Assembly (NCBI GenBank): GCA_016756835.1
Contig: JAESPE010000009.1
Span: 1-55,827, forward strand
Source of the DNA: a gamma proteobacterium endosymbiont of Lamellibrachia anaximandri
Lineage (GTDB): Bacteria > Pseudomonadota > Gammaproteobacteria > Chromatiales > Chromatiaceae
DNA: 55,827 nt
Direction: 5' to 3'
The notes under the pieces are model-generated. The model was not told the DNA's origin and made no database searches. It saw nothing but the letters and a program-made list of their open reading frames with translations. Positions 17,804 to 27,592 of the stretch are shown piece by piece. Numbering within the stretch: position 1 is the stretch's first letter; every line of letters begins with the position of its first letter. Made by a program: the position numbers and the translations under genes.

Positions 17804-19369
17804 GTGAATATCCAGCAAAATGCCAGAGAACTGTTCGAGTCAGTTCTTGCCCTGACGCAAGATCACCCCTCCCTACAGGAACTGCATTGTGAACTGCAGT
17901 CTCATTACCAGCGGCTTCACCAGCCCATGCAGGTTGCCATTGTCGGGAAAATCAAGGCGGGTAAATCGACCATGATGAATGCGCTGCTCGGTGAGCAGAT
18001 GGTGGCCACTGGCGCGGAGGAACTTACCTTCAATGTCAACTGGCTGAGATATGCTTCGGAACCGTTTCTGCTGGTCCACTACAAGGATGACCGTCCAGCC
18101 GAGGAGAAGTCCCTCGAAGAACTGGAATCGCTGACCCGACGGCGGGGTTTCGATATGGAACAATTGAAACAGATCAAGTATGTCGAAGTCGGTTACCCAA
18201 ACGATATGCTGAAAAACTTCAACCTTATCGATACCCCTGGTCTTGGGTCTGCCTATCTGGATGACAGCCGCAATACCCTTGATTTTCTCGGTCTGGATGC
18301 ACACAAGCTCACTGAGCGAACCGAGGCTGAGGCCTCAGGTGAGGACGCTATCCTCTATCTGTTCAGCCAGAGCATAGGCCAGTCGGACAAAAGCATTCTT
18401 GAAGAGTTTCAGGGTGCATCCATAGGAGAGGCGTCGCCGATAAACACCATCGGTGTGCTTACACGAATTGACGCCTATTGGCCGACAGAGGATAACCCGC
18501 TGGCCGGAGGACAAAATGTCATTAACCGGCTCCGCTCAGAGCATAATGAGGTCAAGGGGGTTTTTTATAATATTTTTCCGGTTTCCGGGCTGTTGGCGTT
18601 TGGTGCAAAGACACTTACCAGGGAAGAACATGGGACGCTTCTGCAATTGGCCAGGTTGCCGCAAGCGCGTTTTCAGCGACTGATCCGGAACGTCAATCGC
18701 TTTGCTCAACGTGAATACGACGACATCGACGTCTCCCCACAACGTCGGCAATCACTTCTGATACGGCTGGGGCAATTTGGTATAGGGGAGGCATATTCAG
18801 CAATATCTGACGGCATTGGTGAAAAGGATGCTTTGTCTCAGGCGTTGGTCAGCCGGAGTGGTCTGCCCCAACTCATTGATTGTGTCATGTCTCATTTTGG
18901 CAACCGTGCTTTTTTGATCAAGCTGAGTACCGGATTGCACAAGACCGCTGCGAGTTGTTTTGCTGCAGAGAGAAGACTCTCCGGGCTGGAGCGCGGAATC
19001 GTCTCGCAGATCAGGGCAAAGTTCGAGGCCTTTGAAGCACAGCAACATGAATTCACCGAATTACGAATACTACGCAGCTATTACGATGGTGGATTGGAGA
19101 TTACCCCGGATGAAGCGCAACACCTGCTGCAGATAACCGGCGAGTATGGCGCGTCTATAGGCGAAAGACTGGGGGCTGACCAGCAAGCGGACCCCGCGAC
19201 TCTCCTTGCTGCCTGCCTTGAGCGAAAGAGGTATTGGTACCAAAGGGCGAATGACGTAATGGGTGCCGGCAGGGCTACGATTTCAGCTGCAAATGCACTC
19301 GCACGATCCTACGAGAGGATCGAGTACAATCTTAGTAGAGGCCCCGGATCTGCAGATCGCCAAAATTAA
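17804..19369 (+). CDS. Second dynamin-like GTPase, no membrane segment
   Basis: A dynamin-family GTPase of about 521 residues. G1 is VGKIKAGKSTMMNALLG (K54), followed by a threonine switch in ATGAEELTFNVNW, G3 DTPGLGS and G4 TRID. The second half is helical with no glycine zipper, unlike its neighbour, so it would be the soluble partner of a pair. The start is uncertain. A GTG at 17804, one base after the preceding stop, puts the homologous part at the N-terminus. An ATG at 17753 overlaps the preceding gene by 50 bp and lacks a Shine-Dalgarno. It is the last gene of the rightward cluster; the next gene starts 271 bp away. Confidence 0.85.
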   Translation: MNIQQNARELFESVLALTQDHPSLQELHCELQSHYQRLHQPMQVAIVGKIKAGKSTMMNALLGEQMVATGAEELTFNVNWLRYASEPFLLVHYKDDRPAEEKSLEELESLTRRRGFDMEQLKQIKYVEVGYPNDMLKNFNLIDTPGLGSAYLDDSRNTLDFLGLDAHKLTERTEAEASGEDAILYLFSQSIGQSDKSILEEFQGASIGEASPINTIGVLTRIDAYWPTEDNPLAGGQNVINRLRSEHNEVKGVFYNIFPVSGLLAFGAKTLTREEHGTLLQLARLPQARFQRLIRNVNRFAQREYDDIDVSPQRRQSLLIRLGQFGIGEAYSAISDGIGEKDALSQALVSRSGLPQLIDCVMSHFGNRAFLIKLSTGLHKTAASCFAAERRLSGLERGIVSQIRAKFEAFEAQQHEFTELRILRSYYDGGLEITPDEAQHLLQITGEYGASIGERLGADQQADPATLLAACLERKRYWYQRANDVMGAGRATISAANALARSYERIEYNLSRGPGSADRQN

Positions 19370-19401
19370 ATCGGTCAGCCTGATCGCCGGGAGAACGCTT
19401 A

Positions 19402-19443
19402 TTAATGATCCAAGCGAAAACCGATCTTCACGGTGACCTGCAA
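19402..19443 (-). pseudogene. Dodecin C-terminal fragment
   Basis: On the minus strand this encodes QVTVKIGFRLDH and a stop. The first eleven residues are identical to those near the C-terminus of the intact dodecin at 24622-24831 (QVTVKIGFRLDD). At DNA level 29 of 32 bases match between 19409-19440 and 24629-24660. Upstream of this short piece the similarity stops. It is therefore a remnant of a second dodecin gene or the scar of a duplication or insertion. Confidence 0.7.
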
Positions 19444-19640
19444 TGGGTATCCGCATAGTGTTAACAGGCACTAGGAGCATCCGGCGATTAGTAAGTATGC
19501 ATCGAGAGTGGTTATAATTTATTCAGATGGATAATCACACATGCTGACGGATCAGATTTCCCTATCAGCAACTGGTGGCGTCCCATCAAACGGGGAACAA
19601 TACCGGCTTTCCCCAAATGCCTGATCATTGGGAGATGGAC

Positions 19641-22600
19641 ATGGGCAGTGTGAAAAAACGTTTTCATCCGCACCTGCAGAGCCTTGCAAGGATCTGCATC
19701 GTCCTCTGTCTTTCCCTGGGGTATCTCACCCCGACATACTCTGAAACCGCTATTCAAGACGGCGCCATCCCCATCGACCAGTTGCGTGCTGCTCAGCAAA
19801 AGGAATTGGATGCCCTGCGTGAAGGTTATCGAAATCAGGCCAATAAACCCGGCGCCGATCAGGATGCACTCTTTGACCGTTACCGATCGGATCGAAAACG
19901 GCTCCAGGACAAATACAACCGGCTGGATACCCGTAACCAGCGCGTAGATGAGATGATCAATCGGACCGGCGCCGCCCAGACCGGGAGCAACACCAAGGAT
20001 GTGCGGGCCGATGTCGATACTGCGGGCAACACGGACCAGATCGATGAGCGGATGGTCGAGGAGTTGAAACGCCGAGGTCACGATGTCGATACCAGCAATC
20101 CCAGCAAGGTGGTCGATCATACGGATGACCATGTCTACTGGCGCAAGGAGACCGCTGCGGGGAACAAGGCCAAGGAGACCGACTTTGACTCCTTCAAGAC
20201 CCCCGGCGGGCGCGATGCCACCGGCAACCTCGGGGAGGTGAAGGATGCACGGGGTGAAGGGATCGACCACTCATCCAAATATCACCACGGGCGCGCGGAC
20301 GGTGACCTGAAGACCATGGGCAAGTCGGTGTCGAAGATGGACAAGGCGTCGGACCGGGTCAGGTATGACGAGAGCAAAGGCGCCTTTGTCAAAGACCAGG
20401 GGGAGTTCAGACGTTCGCTGGCAGAGCATCCCGATCCCGAGATGAGGGCGCTGGCTAAGATCGACCCGAAAACCGGCAAATCCCAGGCCGATACGCTGGT
20501 CGACCAGGCAAAGGCATTTCAGAAATATGGTGATCCGGTGACCGCAGGCATCGCTGATCTGGGCGATTCACCGGAGGTTCAGGCGCAAAAGGTGAAAGAG
20601 TGGCAAAAGAGATCCAATAAGTATATGGATGCAGCTGAGCAGAGGGCGAATCGTCGTGGGGATGTCCGGGACAAGGTGAGGGAAAACTTCGAGCAGTCCT
20701 ATCGCAACGCAAACAGTGCCGATCCGGCGGAAAAGGAGTGGAACAGAAACGCTGCCGATGACATCGATAACAATCGGCGTCGTGTACGAGAGGGCAACGA
20801 GGTCGGCGATAGATTTCTCAGTGGCGAAAAAGGCCGCAGGACCTCGGATGACACATACAGCGGCGGTTGGAAAGACCGGGGCGAGTCCGTCAAGGGCGCG
20901 ATTCCTGATGATGAGCTGCAGCGGCGGCTAAACGCGGCGGAACAGAGTGCCAACGCGAAGAAGCAGGGTGGGATCGACAGTCCGGATGGCGGTGCCCCGA
21001 AAAGGGGAATCTCAAGTGACCCTGATCTGCCTGCGAGCGGAATAGGCGCAAGAAGAGGGCAGGGCATTCCAGATCCGGATCTTCCCTCTGCCGGTAGGCG
21101 GCCCTCCTGGGCAGATGGCCCGACTGACGTGGTGGTTGTGGGCAAGAGAGGCAAGGCCAAGGTGACCGCCATCGATGGCCGACTCCCCAAGTCCAAGCCA
21201 AACATCAAAGGTGCTGTCGGAGCTGGCGTGGAAGCTGGCCTGCAGATGGGTGAAGCCACGGCGCGAAAGCTGGGTGAGGTGCTGGATCGCTCCGACCAGA
21301 CCGTCACCGGGAAGGACATGGCGGACATCGTCAAAGAGGGCTCGGGATATGAGCCGATGCGCAAGGCGGTGGAAGATACCCGGTTGCGCCAGCGCATCAA
21401 AAAGATCGAGCTGGAAAACAAGATTCGTGATCTGGAGAAGAAGCCGGGGTCGCTGACTGCTGCGGAACAGGGTGAACTGGGTCGGTTGAAACAGCAGGCC
21501 GCCAATACCGACACGACCACCTCGAATTTGCAGGATCTGGGCCAGCAGATGCTGATCGATCCCAACAAGGAGATTATCGGTCGTCGGATGGGTGAGATGG
21601 AGGCGCAGGCCAAGGCGGAGGGACGCAAGTCGGAGTTTCTGCGGGATGGCCTACCGGCCATGGGGAAGGCCGGGGCCGAAGTGGTTGGAAACGCTGTCGG
21701 AATCGGGGCGGCGGCCAATATGGCAGCCGAGATGGAGACCTTCAACGAGCGCTCCGACTGGTCGGCACAGAAAAACGCCATGGTGCAACACCTTAACGAC
21801 AAAGCGCGCTGGGCGGACAAGCGAAACCGCAAGGCGACGGCGGAGTTGGAAGGCATCCTCTTTTCAGGCAACGCAGACAGCCCGGAGAATCAACAGCGCG
21901 TCGAGCAACTGCTGGGTGAGATCGCGGCAAACCAGGCGGAGATGGACAAAATCGTCGCCATCGCTAACCGCAACCTGAGTGAAGTCGATCCGAAAAAGCT
22001 CGCTACGATCCGGGGCTTGGCTGGTAGCCAACCCGATCCCGATGCCATGCGAGACTATGCCCGGCAGATGTCCGAAGGTGCAAGGCAAAAGGCGGAAGAG
22101 GAAGAGTCCTGGCTCGACAAGGAGAAAAAACGGGAGCAGGCCCGCCGTGCCGAGGAGGAAAAGCGGAGGAAGGTAGAGGAGGAGAAGGCCCGTCTGGCCG
22201 AGCAGAATAAGCAGAAAGAGACAGAGGCCGATGACGGATGGGGCAGCGCCGAGAGCGGTTATGGTGAAGAGGCGCCAAAGACGGCAGCCTCCGGCGAAGA
22301 GGCACTCACTGACAAGATCACCGAGATCATGCTCACCGAGCCGGACCCTGAACGTCGAAAGGAACTCATCCGACAGGCCATCCGGAAACATGCCGGTGGT
22401 GGGCAACAGGGTGGTGCAGATGACGGTGCATGGGGCGACGGCGGATACGAACAGGCCAGCCCCGCGGAGCAGTATGTCAGTGCCATCAGGGCCGCCAATG
22501 CCGATGGCGATTTCCAGCGGGCAATGCGTCTGGCCAACCAGGCCCGAGACGCAGACCCGGAGCATGCATGGCTGAATCAGAACTACGGTACCATTCAGCT

Positions 22601-23285
22601 GCTTGCGGAACGTGATAAACGCTATCGGGAAGCTATCCAACACGCGATCAGCAATCTGGAGCGCGGCAATGTCGATGAGAGCATTGATGCGCTAAAGAGG
22701 GCAATGCAGAACGCCTCGACCCGGTTGGGACAGGATCAGGATGTCCGCACCCTGCTGGAGGACGCCAAACGGATCGCCCAAATGGAGCGCGAGGAGGCCA
22801 TAGAGCGGGCGCGTCGGGAAGGGGAGAGGAGTGCCTACGAGCGGGACCGCGAACGGGCGCGCTATCAACAGCGCCGGGAAGAGAACAGACGTTCAGCTCA
22901 GGCCTTGAGGGGAGCCCTGATGGGTGTCCTGGGGGCGGTCAGTCAGGCCAAGGCCGCGCGTAGCACCAGTACAACAGTAAATCCGGGTGCCTATTCCGAC
23001 GACATCATCCAGCGCAAGGTGCGGGAGAACCAACGCAAGTATGGCGATTTGATGAAAAAGTACGAACAGAGCCATCGCCAAAATCTCCATACTGCGCCCA
23101 AGACACCCAGACGGCAACCCGGCAACAACGCAAATGCGGGGTGGGCAACCAAGTCGTCACAGCCCGCAGCCAAGACCAAGTCTTCGGGGTTCGATAAATG
23201 GGAAGGCGATTTCAGCAGTCAATGCGATGGCAAGGCCCCGGGTATCTACGAGTTTGGAGAATGTTTCGAACATACCGATTTTTAA
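19641..23285 (+). CDS. Very large exported coiled-coil protein, unknown function
   Basis: A 1214-residue protein I do not recognise. The start at 19641 is chosen because GGGAG is six bases upstream and a Sec signal peptide follows (VKKRFHPHLQSLAR, hydrophobic ICIVLCLSLGYLT, cleavage near TYS-ET). The mature part is very hydrophilic. It has charged and disordered stretches, long coiled coils (about 585-640 and 790-880, the latter rich in Glu, Lys, Arg and Ala), a Gly/Asp-rich spacer (QQGGADDGAWGDGG) and a TPR-like helical segment (AIRAANADGDFQRAMRLANQ onward). The C-terminus holds two cysteines (SSQCDGKAPGIYEFGECFEH), perhaps disulfide-bonded. Its high-charge composition resembles a periplasmic scaffold or an exported effector. 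The neighbouring lipoprotein gene is convergent. Confidence 0.85.
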   Translation: MGSVKKRFHPHLQSLARICIVLCLSLGYLTPTYSETAIQDGAIPIDQLRAAQQKELDALREGYRNQANKPGADQDALFDRYRSDRKRLQDKYNRLDTRNQRVDEMINRTGAAQTGSNTKDVRADVDTAGNTDQIDERMVEELKRRGHDVDTSNPSKVVDHTDDHVYWRKETAAGNKAKETDFDSFKTPGGRDATGNLGEVKDARGEGIDHSSKYHHGRADGDLKTMGKSVSKMDKASDRVRYDESKGAFVKDQGEFRRSLAEHPDPEMRALAKIDPKTGKSQADTLVDQAKAFQKYGDPVTAGIADLGDSPEVQAQKVKEWQKRSNKYMDAAEQRANRRGDVRDKVRENFEQSYRNANSADPAEKEWNRNAADDIDNNRRRVREGNEVGDRFLSGEKGRRTSDDTYSGGWKDRGESVKGAIPDDELQRRLNAAEQSANAKKQGGIDSPDGGAPKRGISSDPDLPASGIGARRGQGIPDPDLPSAGRRPSWADGPTDVVVVGKRGKAKVTAIDGRLPKSKPNIKGAVGAGVEAGLQMGEATARKLGEVLDRSDQTVTGKDMADIVKEGSGYEPMRKAVEDTRLRQRIKKIELENKIRDLEKKPGSLTAAEQGELGRLKQQAANTDTTTSNLQDLGQQMLIDPNKEIIGRRMGEMEAQAKAEGRKSEFLRDGLPAMGKAGAEVVGNAVGIGAAANMAAEMETFNERSDWSAQKNAMVQHLNDKARWADKRNRKATAELEGILFSGNADSPENQQRVEQLLGEIAANQAEMDKIVAIANRNLSEVDPKKLATIRGLAGSQPDPDAMRDYARQMSEGARQKAEEEESWLDKEKKREQARRAEEEKRRKVEEEKARLAEQNKQKETEADDGWGSAESGYGEEAPKTAASGEEALTDKITEIMLTEPDPERRKELIRQAIRKHAGGGQQGGADDGAWGDGGYEQASPAEQYVSAIRAANADGDFQRAMRLANQARDADPEHAWLNQNYGTIQLLAERDKRYREAIQHAISNLERGNVDESIDALKRAMQNASTRLGQDQDVRTLLEDAKRIAQMEREEAIERARREGERSAYERDRERARYQQRREENRRSAQALRGALMGVLGAVSQAKAARSTSTTVNPGAYSDDIIQRKVRENQRKYGDLMKKYEQSHRQNLHTAPKTPRRQPGNNANAGWATKSSQPAAKTKSSGFDKWEGDFSSQCDGKAPGIYEFGECFEHTDF

Positions 23286-23326
23286 CCAGACAATGCGTCA
23301 GCCGTCACTTCTAAATGGTCGAATTG

Positions 23327-24304
23327 TCAGGGTTCGATTGTGAACCTCACCAGCCGGCTGGTACAACCGGTCTGGATGCAGACCTCGCCTTTGTAAGTAT
23401 AGGTGCCTGGTGTTGCCTGCGGCGGGATCTTCTGGCGGAAGTTGGTCGCATGCTTCCCGCTGCTGCGGGTTTCCTGTCGTTCTTTGGGATAACCCGGCAG
23501 AGCCTTGCTGTTGAAGACCAGGTTGCGTGATTCGGTCACCTGCACAGGCTGCCCGTCGGCCGCGTCGATGGTGTAGTCGAGTTGCAGTTTCAAGACCTCT
23601 CCGTGCCTGACACGGGATGGTGTTGCGGCTACGGTGAGGCGGGAAATCGATGGTTCAGCCATCTGTGCCGGGGCTGGTGCGACGGGCGCAACGGGAGTCA
23701 GTTCCGGCTGGGTCGGTGGTGTCGGCAGCGTAGCGGGGATCTCTGCGGTGCTCGTTTCCGTCTTGTCAAGGAACTTGATGGTTGCGTTAGTGAGCTGATC
23801 TTCGATCCAGTCCACGGTGGCTGTTTGGTTTGTCATGTCTTCATAGAATTCGCTACCCCAAGAATCTTTGTTGGGTGTGCTTATTCTGAGGAGGCCTCTA
23901 TTGCCTTGCTGATTTTTGAAATAGAGCGCCAGTGCATGGTGTGTCCACGGCCTGACATTTGTGAAGGTGGCAACGTCTCCTCCACGCGCCTGAAACTTGC
24001 CGAGCTTCTGCTGCTCTTTCTTATCATGTGGGGATTGGTTGTAATGGGTGGCATACCAGTGAACCGGCTTGCCTTTGTAAATCACCATTTTGGAGTGCCA
24101 ATCCGTTCGAAAAACAAACTCCCGCCCGACAAAGGCGAGCCTGAGTTTGTCCATGTGCCCATTCGTCAGTTTGACCTTTTGTGCACCGCAGGAACTCAGC
24201 AGCAGGCCGGAGAGGATAAGCGCCATGACGTTGAGGAAGCCACGTTGAAAACCATATCTGTCAGACAGGGTATTGGCGTTGGGTTGGGAGATAGTTCCGT
24301 TCAT
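23327..24304 (-). CDS. Lipoprotein with C-terminal Ig-like domain
   Basis: A 325-residue predicted lipoprotein. A Shine-Dalgarno AAGGA seven bases before the ATG at 24304 supports this start. A lipobox LLLSSC follows a hydrophobic stretch (VMALILSG), although the n-region before it is unusually long (about 25 residues). The first half has a compact domain (KLRLAFVGREFVFRTDWHSK onward). A Pro-rich linker (LPTPPTQPELTPVAPVAPAP) then leads to a beta-sandwich-like domain with two cysteines (EVCIQTGC) near the end. It is convergent with the large exported protein, which has a similar cell location. The function is unknown. Confidence 0.85.
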   Translation of the reverse strand: MNGTISQPNANTLSDRYGFQRGFLNVMALILSGLLLSSCGAQKVKLTNGHMDKLRLAFVGREFVFRTDWHSKMVIYKGKPVHWYATHYNQSPHDKKEQQKLGKFQARGGDVATFTNVRPWTHHALALYFKNQQGNRGLLRISTPNKDSWGSEFYEDMTNQTATVDWIEDQLTNATIKFLDKTETSTAEIPATLPTPPTQPELTPVAPVAPAPAQMAEPSISRLTVAATPSRVRHGEVLKLQLDYTIDAADGQPVQVTESRNLVFNSKALPGYPKERQETRSSGKHATNFRQKIPPQATPGTYTYKGEVCIQTGCTSRLVRFTIEP

Positions 24305-24621
24305 TTTCCGTCCTTCCGGCCTGGTCATTGGGTCAATGGATAGATAGCAGGTGATGTTGGAGAAAACTATACCATTTGTGGGGCAGAACGACAGGGGGCG
24401 AGATCGCCTGCTACTCTCTCTTCACGTTGCAGAAGAGAGGGGTAGCGAAGGCGAAGAGTTCGAGGATGATAACCAGTGTCGGGTCCCGGCCCTGCATCTG
24501 ACCTCCAGGGATGGAGGAAATGCAGAAGAGTGCAGCAGCAATCTCTGCCATGCAGTCGTGTGTCCTTGGTGTGTTTCGTGGTTGAAACAGTATTTCTTGC
24601 CGGACACAAGTCAGGGTCTTT
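24305..24621. other. Intergenic region without a recognisable gene
   Basis: This gap lies between the lipoprotein start and the dodecin stop. A minus-strand frame reads TTKHTKDTRLHG, which I recognise as the typical out-of-frame reading of repeated non-coding DNA rather than a protein. I see no RNA gene, terminator with a T-run, or operator. Confidence 0.6.
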
Positions 24622-24831
24622 TCAGTCGTCCAGGCGAAAGCCGATCTTCACGGTTACCTGCCAGTGGGCCACCTTGCCGTCCTGGATATGGCCACGGGTT
24701 TCGACTACCTCGAACCAGTTCATACTATGGACTGACTTACCGGCGCGTTTAATGGCATTGCGGATTGCCGCGTCGCTGCTTTTGGTGGAAGAACCCACCA
24801 CTTCGATCTTTTTGTAGACATGGTCACTCAT
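24622..24831 (-). CDS. Dodecin (flavin-binding dodecamer)
   Basis: A 69-residue dodecin. These proteins assemble into 12-mer hollow spheres that store or buffer flavins in the cytoplasm. The sequence is full length and typical: VYKKIEVVGSSTKSSDAAIR, AIKRAGKSVHSMNWFEVVE with the Trp that stacks on flavin, TRGHIQDGKVAHWQV and a C-terminal TVKIGFRLDD. It is downstream of mutS on the same strand. A fragment of a second copy lies 5.2 kb away at 19402-19443. Confidence 0.95.
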   Translation of the reverse strand: MSDHVYKKIEVVGSSTKSSDAAIRNAIKRAGKSVHSMNWFEVVETRGHIQDGKVAHWQVTVKIGFRLDD

Positions 24832-24862
24832 TGTGATACTCCTTGATTGGGGTTTGATTTTT

Positions 24863-27430
24863 CTATGTTTGTAGCTCCAGCTTCTTTTTCAGCAGATAGA
24901 GCTGTTCCAGTGCCGCTCTGGGAGAGAGATCATCGGGATCGATCTCACGCAACATATCAAGTGCGGGAGACTCTTGAGGTTCCGCTGCAAACAGAGGCAA
25001 CTGGTTCTGCTGTTGGTCCGCGTGTTGCTGGGCTGCCTGTTCCAATTCCAGTAATCGCTGCCGGGCACGTTTTATCACGCCCTTGGGAACCCCCGCCAGT
25101 GCTGCGACCTGCAGTCCGTAACTCTGATTTGCCGGTCCCTCCCGCACAGCGTGCAGAAAGATGATGGAGTCGCCATGTTCCACTGCATCCAGATGTACGT
25201 TGGCGATGCCGGGATACTCATCGGGCAGGGTGGTCAGTTCAAAGTAGTGGGTGGCGAAGAGGGTGAACGCGCGGATGCGTGTTGCCAACTCGACGCCGCA
25301 GGCCCAGGCGAGGGAGAGTCCGTCGAAGGTGGAAGTGCCGCGTCCGATCTCATCCATCAACACCAGGCTCTGCTCGGAGGCGTTGTGCAGGATGTTTGCG
25401 GTCTCCTCCATCTCCACCATAAAGGTGGAACGTCCACCGGCAAGATCGTCCGACGCGCCGATGCGGGAGAATATGCGGTCGATGGGGCCTAGGCTGGCCG
25501 CCTTTGCCGGTATGAAACTGCCCGCATAGGCCAGCAGCGTGATGATTGCGATCTGCCGCATGTAGGTTGATTTGCCGCCCATGTTGGGGCCGGTGATGAT
25601 CAGGATGCGGCGTTTCTCATCGAAGCGCACGTTGTTGGCAACGAAAGGTGTGCTACTGACCTGCTCTACAACTGGGTGGCGTCCATCCAGGATCTCAAGG
25701 CCAGGCTCCTGGTTCAGCTCAGGTTGGCGCAGGTCGAGGGTCTCGGCCCGTTCCGCCAGATTACAAAGAACATCCAAGGCGGCGAGACCCTCTGCACAAT
25801 TTTGCAGGGGCTGGAGATGCACTCCCAGTCGGTCCAATAGTTCATTGTAGAGTGATTTTTCCCGTGCCAGTGAACGTTCTCTGGCACTGAGTACCTGATC
25901 CTCGAACTTCTTCAGTTCCGGGGTGATGAAACGTTCTGCCCCCTTCAATGTCTGGCGGCGGACGTAATCTTCCGGCGCCTTATCCGATTGAAGACGGCTG
26001 ATCTCGATGTAGTAGCCGTGTACCCGATTGTAGCTGACCTTGAGGTTGTTGATGCCGGTGCGCTGCCGCTCCCGCTGCTCCAGGTCGAGCAGAAACTGGT
26101 CGGCGTTCTGCGACAGGTTGCGCAGTCGGTCGAGCTCCTCGTCATAACCTTCCGCCAATACACCGCCGTCGCGGATCAGCATCGGCGGCTGTTCGATGAC
26201 GGCGCGTTGCAGCAGGTCGTGAACCTCCGGATGTTTGCTGATCTTATCCGACAGGACGCCAGGCAGGGGCGAGGTGAGCAGTGTCAACTGCTGCTGCAGC
26301 TCGGGCAGGGTTCCTAGGGCGTCCCGCAGCACACTGAGATCCCGTGGACGTGCGCTCTTCAATGCAACCCTGGCAAGGATTCGCTCGATGTCGCCGATGC
26401 CTTGCAGCGTCTCCTGCAAGGCGGGGAAGGCACGTTGGTTGAGTAATTCATCGATCGCGGCATGGCGCTCGGAGACAGCGCCGGCATCGCGCAGGGGACG
26501 GTTGATCCAGCGCCGCAGCATGCGGCTGCCCATCGGCGTGGCGGTGCGGTCCATGATCCCCGCCAAAGTGTGTTGGGGCTGATTCGACAGGGAGTGATCC
26601 AGTTCGAGATTACGGCGGGTGGCGGCATCGATGATGATGGCGTCCTCACGCCGTTCTACCCGCAGGCTACGGATGTGGGGCAGGGCGCTGTGCTGGGTCT
26701 CCTCCACATACTGCAGCAGGCAACCGGCAGCACCGACTGCAAGGGGCTGATCCTGACAGCCGAAGCCGGTGAGTTCACGGGTGCCGAACTGGCGCGTCAG
26801 CAGTTGGGTGGCGGCGTCCAGATCGAAATGCCAGACAGGGCGGCGGGTGATGCCACACTGCAGATCGAGACTCTCCGGCAGACCGGAGTCCTCATCCAGC
26901 AGCAGCTCTGCCGGGTGCAGTCGTTCGAGTTCGCTGGTTAGCGCTTCATCTGTGTCGAGCTGTTGGACTGTGAAACGGCCGCTACCAAGGTCAAGTACCG
27001 CGAGGCCAAAACCCGCCTCCGTTTCATAAAGTGCAGCCAGTAGATTTTCCCGCCGCTCCTCCAGCAGTGCCTCGTCAGTCACCGTGCCGGGTGTGACGAT
27101 ACGCACCACCTTGCGTTCCACCGGGCCTTTGCTGGTTGCCGGATCGCCGATCTGTTCGCAGATGGCGACCGATTCCCCCAAACGCACCAGCTTCGCCAGA
27201 TAGCCCTCGGCGGCGTGATAGGGCACCCCGGCCATTGGGATTGGTTTGCCGGCGGACTGGCCCCGCTTGGTCAGAGTGATATCGAGCAGGCGTGAGGCCT
27301 TCTCCGCGTCAGCGAAAAAGAGTTCGTAGAAATCCCCCATGCGATAGAACACCAGCATATCGGGGTGTTCCTCTTTGATGCGAAGATATTGCTGCATCAT
27401 AGGAGTGTGATTCGGAGTGTTTTTCGTCAT
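24863..27430 (-). CDS. mutS: DNA mismatch repair ATPase MutS
   Basis: MutS recognises mismatches and recruits MutL in cytoplasmic DNA repair. The 855-residue protein has the mismatch-binding [20 protein letters not shown] (Phe-x-Glu), the lever/clamp region ([20 protein letters not shown]), Walker [15 protein letters not shown], the ABC signature region [16 protein letters not shown] and Walker [17 protein letters not shown]. The length and the [13 protein letters not shown]-terminus match MutS1. It is a leftward gene upstream of dodecin, with a 31 bp gap to that gene. Confidence 0.97.
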   Translation of the reverse strand: MTKNTPNHTPMMQQYLRIKEEHPDMLVFYRMGDFYELFFADAEKASRLLDITLTKRGQSAGKPIPMAGVPYHAAEGYLAKLVRLGESVAICEQIGDPATSKGPVERKVVRIVTPGTVTDEALLEERRENLLAALYETEAGFGLAVLDLGSGRFTVQQLDTDEALTSELERLHPAELLLDEDSGLPESLDLQCGITRRPVWHFDLDAATQLLTRQFGTRELTGFGCQDQPLAVGAAGCLLQYVEETQHSALPHIRSLRVERREDAIIIDAATRRNLELDHSLSNQPQHTLAGIMDRTATPMGSRMLRRWINRPLRDAGAVSERHAAIDELLNQRAFPALQETLQGIGDIERILARVALKSARPRDLSVLRDALGTLPELQQQLTLLTSPLPGVLSDKISKHPEVHDLLQRAVIEQPPMLIRDGGVLAEGYDEELDRLRNLSQNADQFLLDLEQRERQRTGINNLKVSYNRVHGYYIEISRLQSDKAPEDYVRRQTLKGAERFITPELKKFEDQVLSARERSLAREKSLYNELLDRLGVHLQPLQNCAEGLAALDVLCNLAERAETLDLRQPELNQEPGLEILDGRHPVVEQVSSTPFVANNVRFDEKRRILIITGPNMGGKSTYMRQIAIITLLAYAGSFIPAKAASLGPIDRIFSRIGASDDLAGGRSTFMVEMEETANILHNASEQSLVLMDEIGRGTSTFDGLSLAWACGVELATRIRAFTLFATHYFELTTLPDEYPGIANVHLDAVEHGDSIIFLHAVREGPANQSYGLQVAALAGVPKGVIKRARQRLLELEQAAQQHADQQQNQLPLFAAEPQESPALDMLREIDPDDLSPRAALEQLYLLKKKLELQT

Positions 27431-27558
27431 CTAGGCGCCGGGATTCAATTTAGACGGGTAGGGTATAAGGCAAAAAAATCTGTGTCGATATCTTGCAATG
27501 TCAATCTTTTTTAGATCATGAAACAGCTACAAAGCTCGGCCTTTCCAGTGGCACGGCC

Positions 27559-27592
27559 ACCTTTAACCTTTTGCCTTGTACCTTTAGCCTTA
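27559..27592. repeat. Degenerate heptamer repeat at the cupin 3' end
   Basis: Read on the minus strand, directly after the cupin stop, a heptad of the type RAAAGGY repeats about four times (CTAAAGG, TACAAGG, CAAAAGG, TTAAAGG). A similar array lies directly after the stop of the pentapeptide-repeat gene at about 31250-31287. Confidence 0.55.
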
